The notes under the pieces: model-generated
Databases searched by the model: none
What the model was told of the DNA's origin: nothing
What the model saw: the letters and a program-made list of their open reading frames with translations, nothing else
Source: GCA-002713455 sp964428745
GTDB taxonomy: Bacteria > Fidelibacterota > Marinisomatia > Marinisomatales > TCS55
Direction: 5' to 3'
Assembly: GCA_964428745.1 (NCBI GenBank)
Contig: CAYRYZ010000005.1
Location: 3,155 to 67,154 of the forward strand
DNA length: 64,000 bases
Shown here: positions 18,109 through 25,976 of the stretch, one piece after another
How positions within the stretch are numbered: the first letter of the stretch is position 1
How the letters are laid out: every line of letters starts with the position of its first letter
Position numbers and translations under genes: made by a program

Positions 18109-19260
18109 GTGATTTTGCAGTCAAAACTAATTCAATATATTACTGATCTCGTTGCTATTAATTCTGTAAATCCAGATCTCTCAACTGAGGGCCAAGGAGA
18201 ACGAGAGATTGCACAATACGTTCATGAGCATTTTCAAAAACTTGGTATTGATACTAAAATTGATACAGTTCAAGGTGACCGGTGCAATACTACAGCTTTA
18301 TTAAATGGAGAAGACTCAAATCAAATCTTATTAATGAATGGACATCTTGATACTGTAGGAATTGAAGGTATGGATGATCCATTTACTATTCGAAAAGATG
18401 GCGACCGTTTATATGGTAGGGGCACTTATGATATGCTGGCCGGGTGTGCTGTTCAAATGTGTTTGGCTAATTATTTTGCAGATCAATCCTGTCCCATATC
18501 ATTAGCATTTACTTTTGTTTGCGATGAAGAGAATAAAAGTATAGGTATGGAGCATTTAGTTAAGAGTTTTTTACCTTCACTCTCATCAAAACCTTTCCTA
18601 GGTATTTTTATGGAGCCAACAGAAGAGAAGATTGGCATTAGCCATAAAGGATATAATTGGTATGAATTGAAAATAAAAGGATTAGCAGCTCATGGAAGTC
18701 GTCCTGAACAAGGAGTAAATGCCATTTTTCCATTGCAATATGCTTTAGCGACACTTGATAATATCAATAAAAAATTGTCTGAAAAGGAACCTCACCCCTG
18801 CTTGGGACATGCAACCCTTCACCCTGGGCTAATTAAAGGGGGCACTGCCCAAAGTGTTATTGCTGCAGAAGCAACTTTGAATTGGGAACGCCGAACGCTT
18901 CCAGGAGAAACACAAAAAGAATTAGATCAAGAGCTCAAACAAGTAGTCGAAGCTGTAGAGAGCGCGACTGGAGATCATCAAGTTTTCGCTAAACAAGTAT
19001 ATAGTCGCCCACCAAATCAATCAGGAGAAGATTCTTTGATTAGAATGTTACAAAAAGCGACAGGAAATAAATCGTACAGTGGTATGTCATACTGGGCTGA
19101 TTCAGCACTAGCAGCACAAGCAGGAATCCCTTCCGTTCTTTTTGGCCCTGCTGGACACGGAGCACATGCAATCGATGAGTGGGTAAGTGAATCCAGTATG
19201 ATAAATTGCTATAAATATTTAAGGAATTTTATTTCAAATTTCCAGATTACGATTTCATAA
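18109..19260 (+). CDS. M20/ArgE-DapE family metallopeptidase or deacylase
   Basis: 383 residues, full length. Zinc-site motifs are visible in order: NGHLDTVG near residue 78, YGRGTYDMLAG near 103, the catalytic and metal glutamates CDEENKSIG near 142, and MEPTEE near 168. The dimerisation-domain His segment is AAHGSRPEQGVNA, and the final ligand region is FGPAGHGAHAIDEWVS near 345. It could be an acetylornithine deacetylase or a related amidohydrolase. The adjacent arginase-family gene and argF at 55284 make arginine metabolism a reasonable guess. The frame opens with GTG at 18109. The Shine-Dalgarno AAAGGG at 18104-18109 is better placed for TTG at 18115, so the start may be six bases later. 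Confidence 0.88.
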   Translation: MILQSKLIQYITDLVAINSVNPDLSTEGQGEREIAQYVHEHFQKLGIDTKIDTVQGDRCNTTALLNGEDSNQILLMNGHLDTVGIEGMDDPFTIRKDGDRLYGRGTYDMLAGCAVQMCLANYFADQSCPISLAFTFVCDEENKSIGMEHLVKSFLPSLSSKPFLGIFMEPTEEKIGISHKGYNWYELKIKGLAAHGSRPEQGVNAIFPLQYALATLDNINKKLSEKEPHPCLGHATLHPGLIKGGTAQSVIAAEATLNWERRTLPGETQKELDQELKQVVEAVESATGDHQVFAKQVYSRPPNQSGEDSLIRMLQKATGNKSYSGMSYWADSALAAQAGIPSVLFGPAGHGAHAIDEWVSESSMINCYKYLRNFISNFQITIS

Positions 19261-20038
19261 TTTTCCCAATTAATTCTTTCATCAATTTGGCTCCGGTAGT
19301 AGCTGTTATATCGTTAATATCTTTATCTGGATTATACTCAACAATATCACCACCTATCACTTGTCCTTTTAAAGAATGAATAATATTAATAATATTTCTA
19401 GTTGATAAACCTCCAGGCTCAGGGTGTGATACTCCTGGAGCATATGCAGGGTCAAGACCATCCAAATCTAATGAAATATATACTGGTCCGGTAAATTGGA
19501 GTACTAAATCACTATCAAAATCTTTCATTTCAATAACTTCAACTCCAAATCTATTCACTTGATCTATTTGATGGTCATTTAATGTACGGATTCCAATCTG
19601 CACTAATCGTTTTACTAAATTATTTTCCATTATTCGAGCAAATGGTGAAGCATGAGAAAAAGGATTGTTATCAAAATCATCATATAAGTCAGGATGAGCG
19701 TCAAAATGGAGAATATTTAATGAATCATATTTTGCTGAGAAAGCTTCTATAATGGGAAAGGTAATTGAGTGATCACCGCCAATTGAGAGAACATGATTAC
19801 TTTTTTCTAGTTCTTCTTTAACTGTGGTACGGATTTTTTCAATGGCCAATTTCCCATATGGAAGTTCAAGATTATCTAATATTATAATTTTTTCAGTATT
19901 TCTGCAATTAAAACCATTTTCAGAATAAGCATTTGACGAATCTGAGTAAAATGCTTCAATGATTTTTTGAGGTGCTTTGGCAGAACCTTTTAGGAAAGAT
20001 GAATTCTCATCGAAAGGGATACCTAATATTGAGAGCAT
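19247..20038 (-). CDS. Arginase/agmatinase family ureohydrolase
   Basis: 263 residues. All manganese ligand motifs are present: SIGGDHSITFP near residue 80, HFDAHPDLYDDF near 105 and SLDLDGLDPAYAPGVSHPEP near 185. The GGLSTRNI and GGDIVEYNP segments complete the fold. The enzyme hydrolyses a guanidino compound to urea; arginine, agmatine, guanidinobutyrate and guanidine are all possible and cannot be told apart by eye. Its 3' end overlaps the M20 gene tail to tail by 14 bases. Together they form the cassette between the two 77-bp repeats. Confidence 0.9.
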   Translation of the reverse strand: MLSILGIPFDENSSFLKGSAKAPQKIIEAFYSDSSNAYSENGFNCRNTEKIIILDNLELPYGKLAIEKIRTTVKEELEKSNHVLSIGGDHSITFPIIEAFSAKYDSLNILHFDAHPDLYDDFDNNPFSHASPFARIMENNLVKRLVQIGIRTLNDHQIDQVNRFGVEVIEMKDFDSDLVLQFTGPVYISLDLDGLDPAYAPGVSHPEPGGLSTRNIINIIHSLKGQVIGGDIVEYNPDKDINDITATTGAKLMKELIGKIMKS

Positions 20039-20074
20039 ATTTATTATTCTATTATTTAGTTTGATTCATAAAAA

Positions 20075-20151
20075 AATTAATGCTGAAATCTATGAAGAGA
20101 TATCTATTATTATTTATATTTGAATATGAGTTCTCTTGTTTCAATCATTCT
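20075..20151 (+). repeat. 77-bp direct repeat, copy 2 (leader of the mini-protein)
   Basis: Second copy of the repeat at 18021-18097, in the same orientation and 2,054 bases downstream. Differences are single bases only. It covers the upstream region and first eight or so codons of the mini-protein gene, so it looks like the parental copy. Confidence 0.9.
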
Positions 20152-20227
20152 TGGAAATATACTTTTTTTTGTTGGCACGATTGCACTTCTTTGGTCTATT
20201 AAACGTATGATCGAACGAAGAAAGTAA
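20126..20227 (+). CDS. 33-residue single-pass membrane mini-protein
   Basis: Reads MSSLVSIILGNILFFVGTIA and then LLWSIKRMIERRK before TAA. It has a hydrophobic segment of about 20 residues followed by a basic cytoplasmic-type tail (KRMIERRK), the layout of a small inner-membrane protein. No Shine-Dalgarno sequence is obvious. Support comes from the clear amphipathic design and from the partial copy of its 5' end upstream of the M20 gene. The family is not recognised. Confidence 0.55.
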   Translation: MSSLVSIILGNILFFVGTIALLWSIKRMIERRK

Positions 20228-20255
20228 AAATAACCCCTTATGTACAAGCTAATAT

Positions 20256-20340
20256 TATCCCCTCAAAAAGAAGCAGGACCGCTGGAATCCTGGGAGCGGG
20301 GGAACAACCAGTCTTCTTTAATAACGGCCCCACTAAAATC
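20256..20340 (+). ncRNA. Candidate structured RNA or leader element before the PAP2 gene
   Basis: A GC-rich island in very AT-rich surroundings. AAAGAAG at 20267-20273 pairs with CTTCTTT at 20313-20319. Inside it, CAGGA at 20274-20278 pairs with TCCTG at 20288-20292. The enclosed G-run (20298-20302) could pair with CCCC at 20328-20331 outside the stem, making a pseudoknot. The core CGCTGGAATCCTGGGAGCGG, followed by GGGAAC, recalls the 5' half of c-di-AMP (ydaO) riboswitches, but the downstream conserved parts of that class are missing. The strand is assumed from the downstream PAP2 gene. Confidence 0.45.
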
Positions 20341-20411
20341 TATTAAAAACTTATCCCTTCATTTATCCTTGATCAAGTATTATTTACTTTACAATAATAT
20401 CGATTAAATGC

Positions 20412-20987
20412 ATGCTTGAAAACTTAATAAATATTGATAAATTTATTTTTCGTTTTTTTAATTCGACTACTGCGAATCCATTTTTTGACCTTATAATGCC
20501 AATTATTACCAATCAAAACATTTGGGCAATACCTATCCTTATTTTGATAGGTTACCTTGCATTTAAAGGTGGTCGGAAAGGACAAATAACATCAGTAATA
20601 TTGATAATCGCTGTTTCTTTAGCAGATTATTCATCCGCTCAAGTTTTAAAACCATTTTTTGCTCGCCTAAGACCAAGCCATGAAATGCTAGAAGGAATAC
20701 GAGTGCTTATGGGTAAAGGTGGTAAGTATGGATTCGTTTCTTCCCATGCAGCTAATATTTATTCAGCAGCCGTTGTATTAGGTTATTTCTATCCAAAAAA
20801 TAAAAAGATCTTTTTCGCTATTGCTGCATTAGTAGCTTTTAGTCGCGTTTATGTTGGTGTCCATTATCCTGGAGACATAATTTTTGGAGGATTGTTAGGA
20901 TACGGATTAGCATGGACAGTACTTAGCCTATGGGTAATTATCAAGATGAGAGCTTTAAAAAAAGGAAGTAAATGGGTTATTTACTAA
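20412..20987 (+). CDS. PAP2-family membrane phosphatase
   Basis: 191 residues with about five transmembrane segments. All three PAP2 motifs are present: KPFFARLRPSH near residue 79 (K-x6-RP), FVSSHAAN near 109 (the SGH-like motif, here SSH), and SRVYVGVHYPGD near 143 (SR-x5-H-x3-D). Such enzymes dephosphorylate undecaprenyl pyrophosphate, phosphatidylglycerol phosphate or lipid A on the outer side of the inner membrane. Which one applies is not clear. It is preceded by the structured element at 20256-20340. It ends 4 bases inside the convergent DUF3467 gene. Confidence 0.9.
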   Translation: MLENLINIDKFIFRFFNSTTANPFFDLIMPIITNQNIWAIPILILIGYLAFKGGRKGQITSVILIIAVSLADYSSAQVLKPFFARLRPSHEMLEGIRVLMGKGGKYGFVSSHAANIYSAAVVLGYFYPKNKKIFFAIAALVAFSRVYVGVHYPGDIIFGGLLGYGLAWTVLSLWVIIKMRALKKGSKWVIY

Positions 20988-21304
20988 TTAGGCAATGACC
21001 CTTCGGGGGGATTTATTGGATAATCTCCGAACCCATCTTGCTCAGGATGAGAAATCTCTCCATTTGATTTTTCAAAGCGTTTAATATTATCACTTAATGC
21101 TGCCAAAAAAGCTTTAGCATGCTGAGGTGCCATAATCACTCTTGAATGAACTCTTGCTTTAGTTACTCCTGGCAGTATCTTTGTAAAATCCATTACAAAT
21201 TCTGCTGGTGAATGTGTTACCACAACAAAATTAGCATACTCACCTTCACTAACTTCTTGATTTAGCTCGATATTGATCTGTTGAATATTCTTATCTTCTT
21301 TCAT
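20984..21304 (-). CDS. DUF3467 family protein
   Basis: 106 residues. The sequence INIELNQEVSEGEYANF, then HSPAEFVMDFTKILPG, then ARVHSRVIMAPQHAKAFLAA is the conserved core of DUF3467, a small family common in Bacteroidetes and related phyla. No function has been established. It lies two bases after the zinc-ribbon gene and is probably co-transcribed with it. Confidence 0.88.
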   Translation of the reverse strand: MKEDKNIQQINIELNQEVSEGEYANFVVVTHSPAEFVMDFTKILPGVTKARVHSRVIMAPQHAKAFLAALSDNIKRFEKSNGEISHPEQDGFGDYPINPPEGSLPN

Positions 21305-21306
21305 AA

Positions 21307-21714
21307 TTATTTTTTGCTCTTTGACTTATCGGCGTCTCTTTTATTAAAATCTTCCCACTCCTCTTCTATCCCTTCAAAATCTTCATATCCTTTAATTTCT
21401 TCATCTTCTGCTTTTTGCTTATACATTTCCATTTCTTGCTCATATAAGCTAAAAATATCTTTTTTCTTCTCAAAATCATTGGGGTCTACATCTTCCTCAT
21501 CATCGGGCTCAAGTCGTTCAACATCTTCACTATAGACTGTTTGGTCAAAGAAATCCAAATCTTCAACTAATCCATTAGCCATTAAAAATTCAAGAAAATC
21601 CAAAAATCGGCGATCTTTAAGATCTGTTTTACAATTCTTGCAAGTCAGCGACTCTTTAATATCTATTTCTTCTATGGTCGCTTCACAAGCGGGGCAAATA
21701 ATACCTTCTAACAC
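21307..21714 (-). CDS. Acidic zinc-ribbon protein of unknown function
   Basis: 135 residues. The N-terminus is a treble-cysteine zinc ribbon with two knuckles, CPAC near residue 7 and CKNC near 26. The rest is strongly acidic (VERLEPDDEEDVDPND and later EDEEIKGYEDFEGIEEEW) and ends in a basic tail KSKSKK. It starts at GTG (21714) with AGAGGA eight bases upstream. The acidic body and zinc ribbon suggest a protein- or nucleic-acid-interaction role, but no family is recognised. It is the leading partner of the DUF3467 gene. Confidence 0.75.
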   Translation of the reverse strand: MLEGIICPACEATIEEIDIKESLTCKNCKTDLKDRRFLDFLEFLMANGLVEDLDFFDQTVYSEDVERLEPDDEEDVDPNDFEKKKDIFSLYEQEMEMYKQKAEDEEIKGYEDFEGIEEEWEDFNKRDADKSKSKK

Positions 21715-21785
21715 TAATTTTTTCCTCTAAAATAGTTGACGAATATAGTTGGGACAATACCACTCGTCAATTACTTTTAAAAAAT

Positions 21786-22973
21786 TCAGATAATAATTTT
21801 TTGTATGAGTTCTTTTTCTACTTTGGAAAATTCTTGTCCTCTTCTTTTCTTAACAAGTGTTTCTGTCGCAATAAATTTTTCAATATTTACATTTTTGTGC
21901 TTTCCTTTAACAAACCATGTAAATGGCTTTATTGTCTTAGGGGGAAACCCTTCACTCGCAATCATTGATCCTGGGCCAATTACAGTACCAGTATTAAGCA
22001 ATGTACCAATAGCTGTTTTAACATAATCCCCAATAAAACAGCCTATATGAAGTCTATCTGAATCAATACTCTTGCCATTAATCTGAACTTTTACAGTAGA
22101 ATAATTATTTTTTAGATTACTGTTATTCGTACCCGCGCCCAAATTAACCCACTCTCCTAAAAATGCATCGCCTAAATGGCCATCATGTACTTTATTAGCA
22201 TATCCTTGCATTATAACTGAATCAACTTCACCCCCAACTTTACATACTGGACCAATCACAGAGTTTTTTATTTGAGTTAAGGGTTTAATTATTGTGTCAG
22301 AACCAATATATATAGGACCTTCCAAATATGATGGTCCGTAAATCTCTACACCAGAGTCTACTAATACCGGGCCATAAGAAGCATTGATGGTGACATTGGG
22401 TTGAATTGTAGCTTTATTAATTAAAATATGATCAGGATTAACCAATGATAATCTGTCGCCATCTTTTTCATCATAATTATTTTTAAAGGTACCCATTTCA
22501 TATTCAATCGTATTTGGTATACAATCGATAATTTCCCACAGGAATCGACAAAGAGTTACATCCACATCAATTTTATTTTTTATTTGTGGAAGTGATTGAG
22601 TTGGCCCACCCGAATCCAGCCATTCTTTTCCTTGATCACTATTTAAATTTGCTCCGATACATTGATTTTTATAATAAAAAGCACAACTATCATTGTTAAG
22701 CTTGCTTAAAGTATTTTTTCCCCATATGACATTTCCCAGTAACCATAATCCACCATTAATTGCTTTAGGATTTACTTCCAGATTAGGATATATCTGTTTG
22801 GTAAAATCAGCTATGCTTTCTCGTACAAAAACAGATATAGTTGCATTGGGGTATAGAAATTGGATTCGATCCAAGAAAGTTTCTGAACCAATTCTAATAT
22901 CAAAGACCGGCCTTGTTAATGATAATGGCTCGAAATTTAGAGCATCTTGATCTTCATAAACGTAAATATTCAT
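21786..22973 (-). CDS. GlmU-like sugar nucleotidyltransferase / acyltransferase
   Basis: 395 residues. The N-terminus MNIYVYEDQDALNFEPLSLT RPVFDIRIG is typical of the Bacteroidetes alternative GlmU family (UDP-GlcNAc diphosphorylase/glucosamine-1-P acetyltransferase-like, TIGR03991 type). It replaces the classical LAAGxGTRM loop. From about residue 185 there is a left-handed beta-helix of hexapeptide repeats (ATIQPNVTINASYGPVLVDS, later GPVCKVGGEVDSVIMQGYAN and GCFIGDYVKTAIGTLLNTGT). It probably makes or modifies UDP-amino sugars for peptidoglycan or LPS. The exact activity is inferred from the family. Its start overlaps the upstream gene by 4 bases. Confidence 0.85.
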   Translation of the reverse strand: MNIYVYEDQDALNFEPLSLTRPVFDIRIGSETFLDRIQFLYPNATISVFVRESIADFTKQIYPNLEVNPKAINGGLWLLGNVIWGKNTLSKLNNDSCAFYYKNQCIGANLNSDQGKEWLDSGGPTQSLPQIKNKIDVDVTLCRFLWEIIDCIPNTIEYEMGTFKNNYDEKDGDRLSLVNPDHILINKATIQPNVTINASYGPVLVDSGVEIYGPSYLEGPIYIGSDTIIKPLTQIKNSVIGPVCKVGGEVDSVIMQGYANKVHDGHLGDAFLGEWVNLGAGTNNSNLKNNYSTVKVQINGKSIDSDRLHIGCFIGDYVKTAIGTLLNTGTVIGPGSMIASEGFPPKTIKPFTWFVKGKHKNVNIEKFIATETLVKKRRGQEFSKVEKELIQKIII

Positions 22974-23521
22974 CCCATACCTATAATTTGAAATATTTCT
23001 TTAAACCCACTTTCAGCTAATTCTGCACCCGTTCTTCTCACCATAATATTATAAAATCCGTCTCCCTCATCGCTATAAAATCCTACTTTTAAAGGAGCTA
23101 CAACCTCTCCACATAACGTAGCTGAGATAGGAGAAAACTCCTGATTTAAATCCAATATAGCATCCACCTTGATTTTATTACAGGTCAATATTAATTCCTT
23201 ATCGGGTAATCCAAATCGATTTAAATCTTCATCAGAATAAAGTATAAAATCATGAAATTCAGTAAGATCTAATAAATTTCCTACTATTGCAGTACCCAAT
23301 ATTTTCATTTGATCTGCACCTTTGGGCCCCAAAGCATTTTTCATTGAAGCTATAAAACGCTTAGCTAAATCACTTTCCGTGGAATGTTCAGGCAGAATAA
23401 TTAAAAATCTATTTGGTGATTTACCCTTAGTGGATACGGCTAAACTTTTTACATTTTTTTTATGCTTAGAGCGAAACCGGTACCACCAAAATGCTGCTTG
23501 TGTTGTTTTTGACTGTTCCAA
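22970..23521 (-). CDS. DUF6913-like protein of unknown function
   Basis: A basic N-terminal helix (YRFRSKHKKNVKSL) is followed by an alpha/beta domain (NRFLIILPEHSTESDLAKRF, then KILGTAIVGNLLDLTEFHDF, then KVDAILDLNQEFSPISATLC). This resembles small FCB proteins annotated DUF6913, though I am not certain of the family. The open frame reaches an ATG at 23671, but that would overlap the divergent J-domain gene and its ribosome-binding site. I therefore prefer the TTG at 23521, which leaves 83 bases for promoters. It overlaps the GlmU-like gene by 4 bases and is probably co-translated with it. Confidence 0.6.
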   Translation of the reverse strand: MEQSKTTQAAFWWYRFRSKHKKNVKSLAVSTKGKSPNRFLIILPEHSTESDLAKRFIASMKNALGPKGADQMKILGTAIVGNLLDLTEFHDFILYSDEDLNRFGLPDKELILTCNKIKVDAILDLNQEFSPISATLCGEVVAPLKVGFYSDEGDGFYNIMVRRTGAELAESGFKEIFQIIGMG

Positions 23522-23604
23522 ATTGACACGAATGTTAACTGATGTGCTTTCTAATCGAACCGAAAATTGTATTAACTTCTGAACTCTTGAAAGGATAAAA
23601 TGAA

Positions 23605-24330
23605 GTGAGCGTCGGAAAAAAAATACTTTGGGGCGGCCTAGGTTGGGTTCTTGGTGGCCCCATTGGTGCAATTATTGGCTATTCATTAGCTGGATTTACT
23701 GGCCAACCATCTAACGCAAACTACCAGTATACTAGCTACCCCCAAACACAACCTGGTGATTTTATTGTTTCTTTACTGGTTTTATTTGGTGCAGTGATGA
23801 AAGCAGATAAGCAAATGCTAAAGTCTGAACTGGATTATGTAAAAGAATTTCTTTCAAAGCAATTCGATCGGGAACAAGTAAAAAATTTTATGATCCTATT
23901 TAAGGATATTACCAAACAAGACTATCCATTGCGAGATGTATGCCGGCAAATTACTCGATCAATGGATCATCCGAGTCGATTAGAGCTAATTCATATTTTA
24001 TTTGAGCTTTCTCAGGCAGATGGAAAAATACACCCTGAAGAGATTAAAGTGATCAAAACTATTTGCCGATACTTAAATATCAATATAAATGATTTTAATT
24101 CAATCCAAGCAATGTTTGTCCGCAATACTCTTTCTGATTACAAAATATTAGGTATTAATAAAACGGCGACAGATAATGATATAAAAAAAGCTTTTCGCAC
24201 TATGGCAACTAAATATCATCCAGATAAAGTTGGCCATCTAGGAGATGAATTGCGAGTATTGGCTGAAGAAAAGTTTAAAGCTGTAAATGATGCATATCAA
24301 AACATCAAAAAAGAACGTAGTTTCAAATAA
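23605..24330 (+). CDS. TerB-J-domain protein, DjlA-like co-chaperone
   Basis: 241 residues in three parts. The N-terminus has a glycine-zipper membrane segment (WGGLGWVLGGPIGAIIGYSL). A TerB-like acidic helical domain spans about residues 45-165 (DFIVSLLVLFGAVMKADKQM, later LFELSQADGKIHPEEIKVIK). A C-terminal J domain spans about 175-240 with the HPD motif in ATKYHPDKVGHLGDE. This is the DjlA layout: a membrane-anchored DnaK co-chaperone. The start is GTG at 23605 with AAGGAT at 23591-23596; an upstream ATG at 23600 is closed at once by TGA. Confidence 0.88.
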   Translation: MSVGKKILWGGLGWVLGGPIGAIIGYSLAGFTGQPSNANYQYTSYPQTQPGDFIVSLLVLFGAVMKADKQMLKSELDYVKEFLSKQFDREQVKNFMILFKDITKQDYPLRDVCRQITRSMDHPSRLELIHILFELSQADGKIHPEEIKVIKTICRYLNININDFNSIQAMFVRNTLSDYKILGINKTATDNDIKKAFRTMATKYHPDKVGHLGDELRVLAEEKFKAVNDAYQNIKKERSFK

Positions 24331-24363
24331 TTGTTTTAAATAAATGTCGATAGAAAAATCATT

Positions 24364-25854
24364 ATGAATGAAAAAGCTGGAAAGTTTCCATTCACAAGGG
24401 GTATATATCCGAAAATGTACCAAAATAAGCTATGGACCATGCGTCAATATGCAGGATTTACCTCTGCCGAAAAATCCAATGAGAGGTATCATTATTTGAT
24501 AGATCAAGGAGTTTCTGGCTTATCAATTGCATTTGATTTACCCACACAGATTGGTTATGATTCCGATCATTCTATGGCAGATGGTGAAGTAGGAAAAGTT
24601 GGTGTACCCATAAGTTCTATATTGGATATGGAAAAACTTTTCAAAGATATTCCATTGGATCAAGTTTCAACATCAATGACTATTAATTCTACTGCGGCGA
24701 TTCTCTTGGGAATGTATATAGTAATAGCGGAAAAAAAGGATATTCCCTTGAATAAAATCCAAGGGACAATTCAAAACGATATCTTAAAGGAATATATTGC
24801 ACGAGGAACATATATATATCCTGTAAAACCATCATTGCGCCTAATTACCGATATATTTGAATTTTGCTCAGAACATATACCCAAATGGAATACGATTTCT
24901 ATATCAGGTTACCATATCCGTGAAGCAGGATCAACAGCAGCTCAAGAATTAGCTTTTACTTTTGCCAATGGAATTGCTTATGTACAAGCAGCGATGGATA
25001 AAGGAATGGACGTTGATATATTCGGACCGCAACTATCTTTTTTCTTTAATGCGCATAATGATTTATTCACTGAGATTGCTAAGTTCAGAGCAGCTAGGAG
25101 ATTATGGGCAAAGATCATGAAAAAACGATTCGGCGCGAAAAATAAAAAAGCAATGTTATGTCGATTCCATACTCAAACTGGTGGATCTACTCTTTCTGCC
25201 CAACAGGTTGATAACAATATAGTGCGAACAACTATTCAAGCTCTTTCAGCTGTTTTAGGAGGGACTCAATCCCTACATACGAATGCGTTTGATGAAGCAT
25301 TGGCCTTACCAACCGACAATTCCGCAAAATTAGCACTAAGAACCCAACAAATTATAGCACATGAGTCAGGAATTGTAAACTATACGGACCCATTAGCTGG
25401 CAGTGAGGTTATTGAAAAATTAACAAATGAATTGGAAGAAAATGCTCAATCAATAATCGATGAAATTGATTCAATAGGTGGAGCAATTCAGGCAATAGAT
25501 CAAGGGTGGATTCATAAACAAATATCGAAAAGCGCTTATGATTATCAGCAATCAATTGATAATAAAGAACAAAAGATTGTTGGCGTAAATACTTTTGTGG
25601 AGAATGAAGAGCCAATAAAAGAGCTTCAAGCAATTGACCATGATCTAGTTGATAAACAGATTAAACAAGTCCATCAATTAAAATCCACACGTGATAATAA
25701 TGCGGTTCAATTGAAATTAAGTGAGCTCAAATCAGTTGCAAATTCTGAAGATAATTTGATGCCATCAATTATAGAAGCCGTACGAAACAAATGTACACTA
25801 GGAGAAATCGCTGATACTCTTCGTGAATGTTTTGGAGAGTTTAATCAAAGTTAA
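24364..25854 (+). CDS. Methylmalonyl-CoA mutase, substrate-binding (large) subunit without B12 domain
   Basis: 496 residues covering the TIM-barrel acyl-CoA mutase domain only. Residues that set methylmalonyl-CoA specificity are all present: Tyr29 in WTMRQYAGF, Arg147 in ARGTYIYP, and Tyr183-His184 in SISGYHIREAG (equivalent to Tyr89, Arg207 and Tyr243-His244 of the Propionibacterium enzyme, with the same 37-residue Arg-His spacing). FHTQTGGSTLSAQQ and GGTQSLHTNAFDEALALPT follow. There is no C-terminal DxHxxG cobalamin domain, so a separate small B12-binding subunit must exist elsewhere. The first 50 or so residues of longer homologues are missing. It converts methylmalonyl-CoA to succinyl-CoA, or the reverse. 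Confidence 0.93.
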   Translation: MNEKAGKFPFTRGIYPKMYQNKLWTMRQYAGFTSAEKSNERYHYLIDQGVSGLSIAFDLPTQIGYDSDHSMADGEVGKVGVPISSILDMEKLFKDIPLDQVSTSMTINSTAAILLGMYIVIAEKKDIPLNKIQGTIQNDILKEYIARGTYIYPVKPSLRLITDIFEFCSEHIPKWNTISISGYHIREAGSTAAQELAFTFANGIAYVQAAMDKGMDVDIFGPQLSFFFNAHNDLFTEIAKFRAARRLWAKIMKKRFGAKNKKAMLCRFHTQTGGSTLSAQQVDNNIVRTTIQALSAVLGGTQSLHTNAFDEALALPTDNSAKLALRTQQIIAHESGIVNYTDPLAGSEVIEKLTNELEENAQSIIDEIDSIGGAIQAIDQGWIHKQISKSAYDYQQSIDNKEQKIVGVNTFVENEEPIKELQAIDHDLVDKQIKQVHQLKSTRDNNAVQLKLSELKSVANSEDNLMPSIIEAVRNKCTLGEIADTLRECFGEFNQS

Positions 25855-25976
25855 TTGAATTTTTGCTATTATTATTTTACCTTTGACCCTAGAACTTCGG
25901 AACAATAACTTATTTAATTAGTTAATAATTCTAAAGAGTTAATAATTTATTTCCACATCCAAGTAAAGGAGGTTTT

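Noticed and set aside
18109..20038. Insertion sequence or transposon between the 77-bp repeats
   Set aside because: No transposase and no terminal inverted repeats were seen, and a 77-bp flanking repeat is far too long for a target-site duplication. The enclosed genes are ordinary metabolic enzymes.
20279..20310. A full c-di-AMP (ydaO/yuaA) riboswitch
   Set aside because: Only the 5' core resembles the class. The GGGGUGAAUC segment and the distal conserved GACAGCUAAC-type part are not found downstream, so it is reported only as an unclassified structured element.
23522..23671. N-terminal extension of the DUF6913-like gene to ATG 23671
   Set aside because: It would run through the ribosome-binding site and the first 22 codons of the divergent J-domain gene, leaving no promoter space. 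The translated extension also shows no family features.
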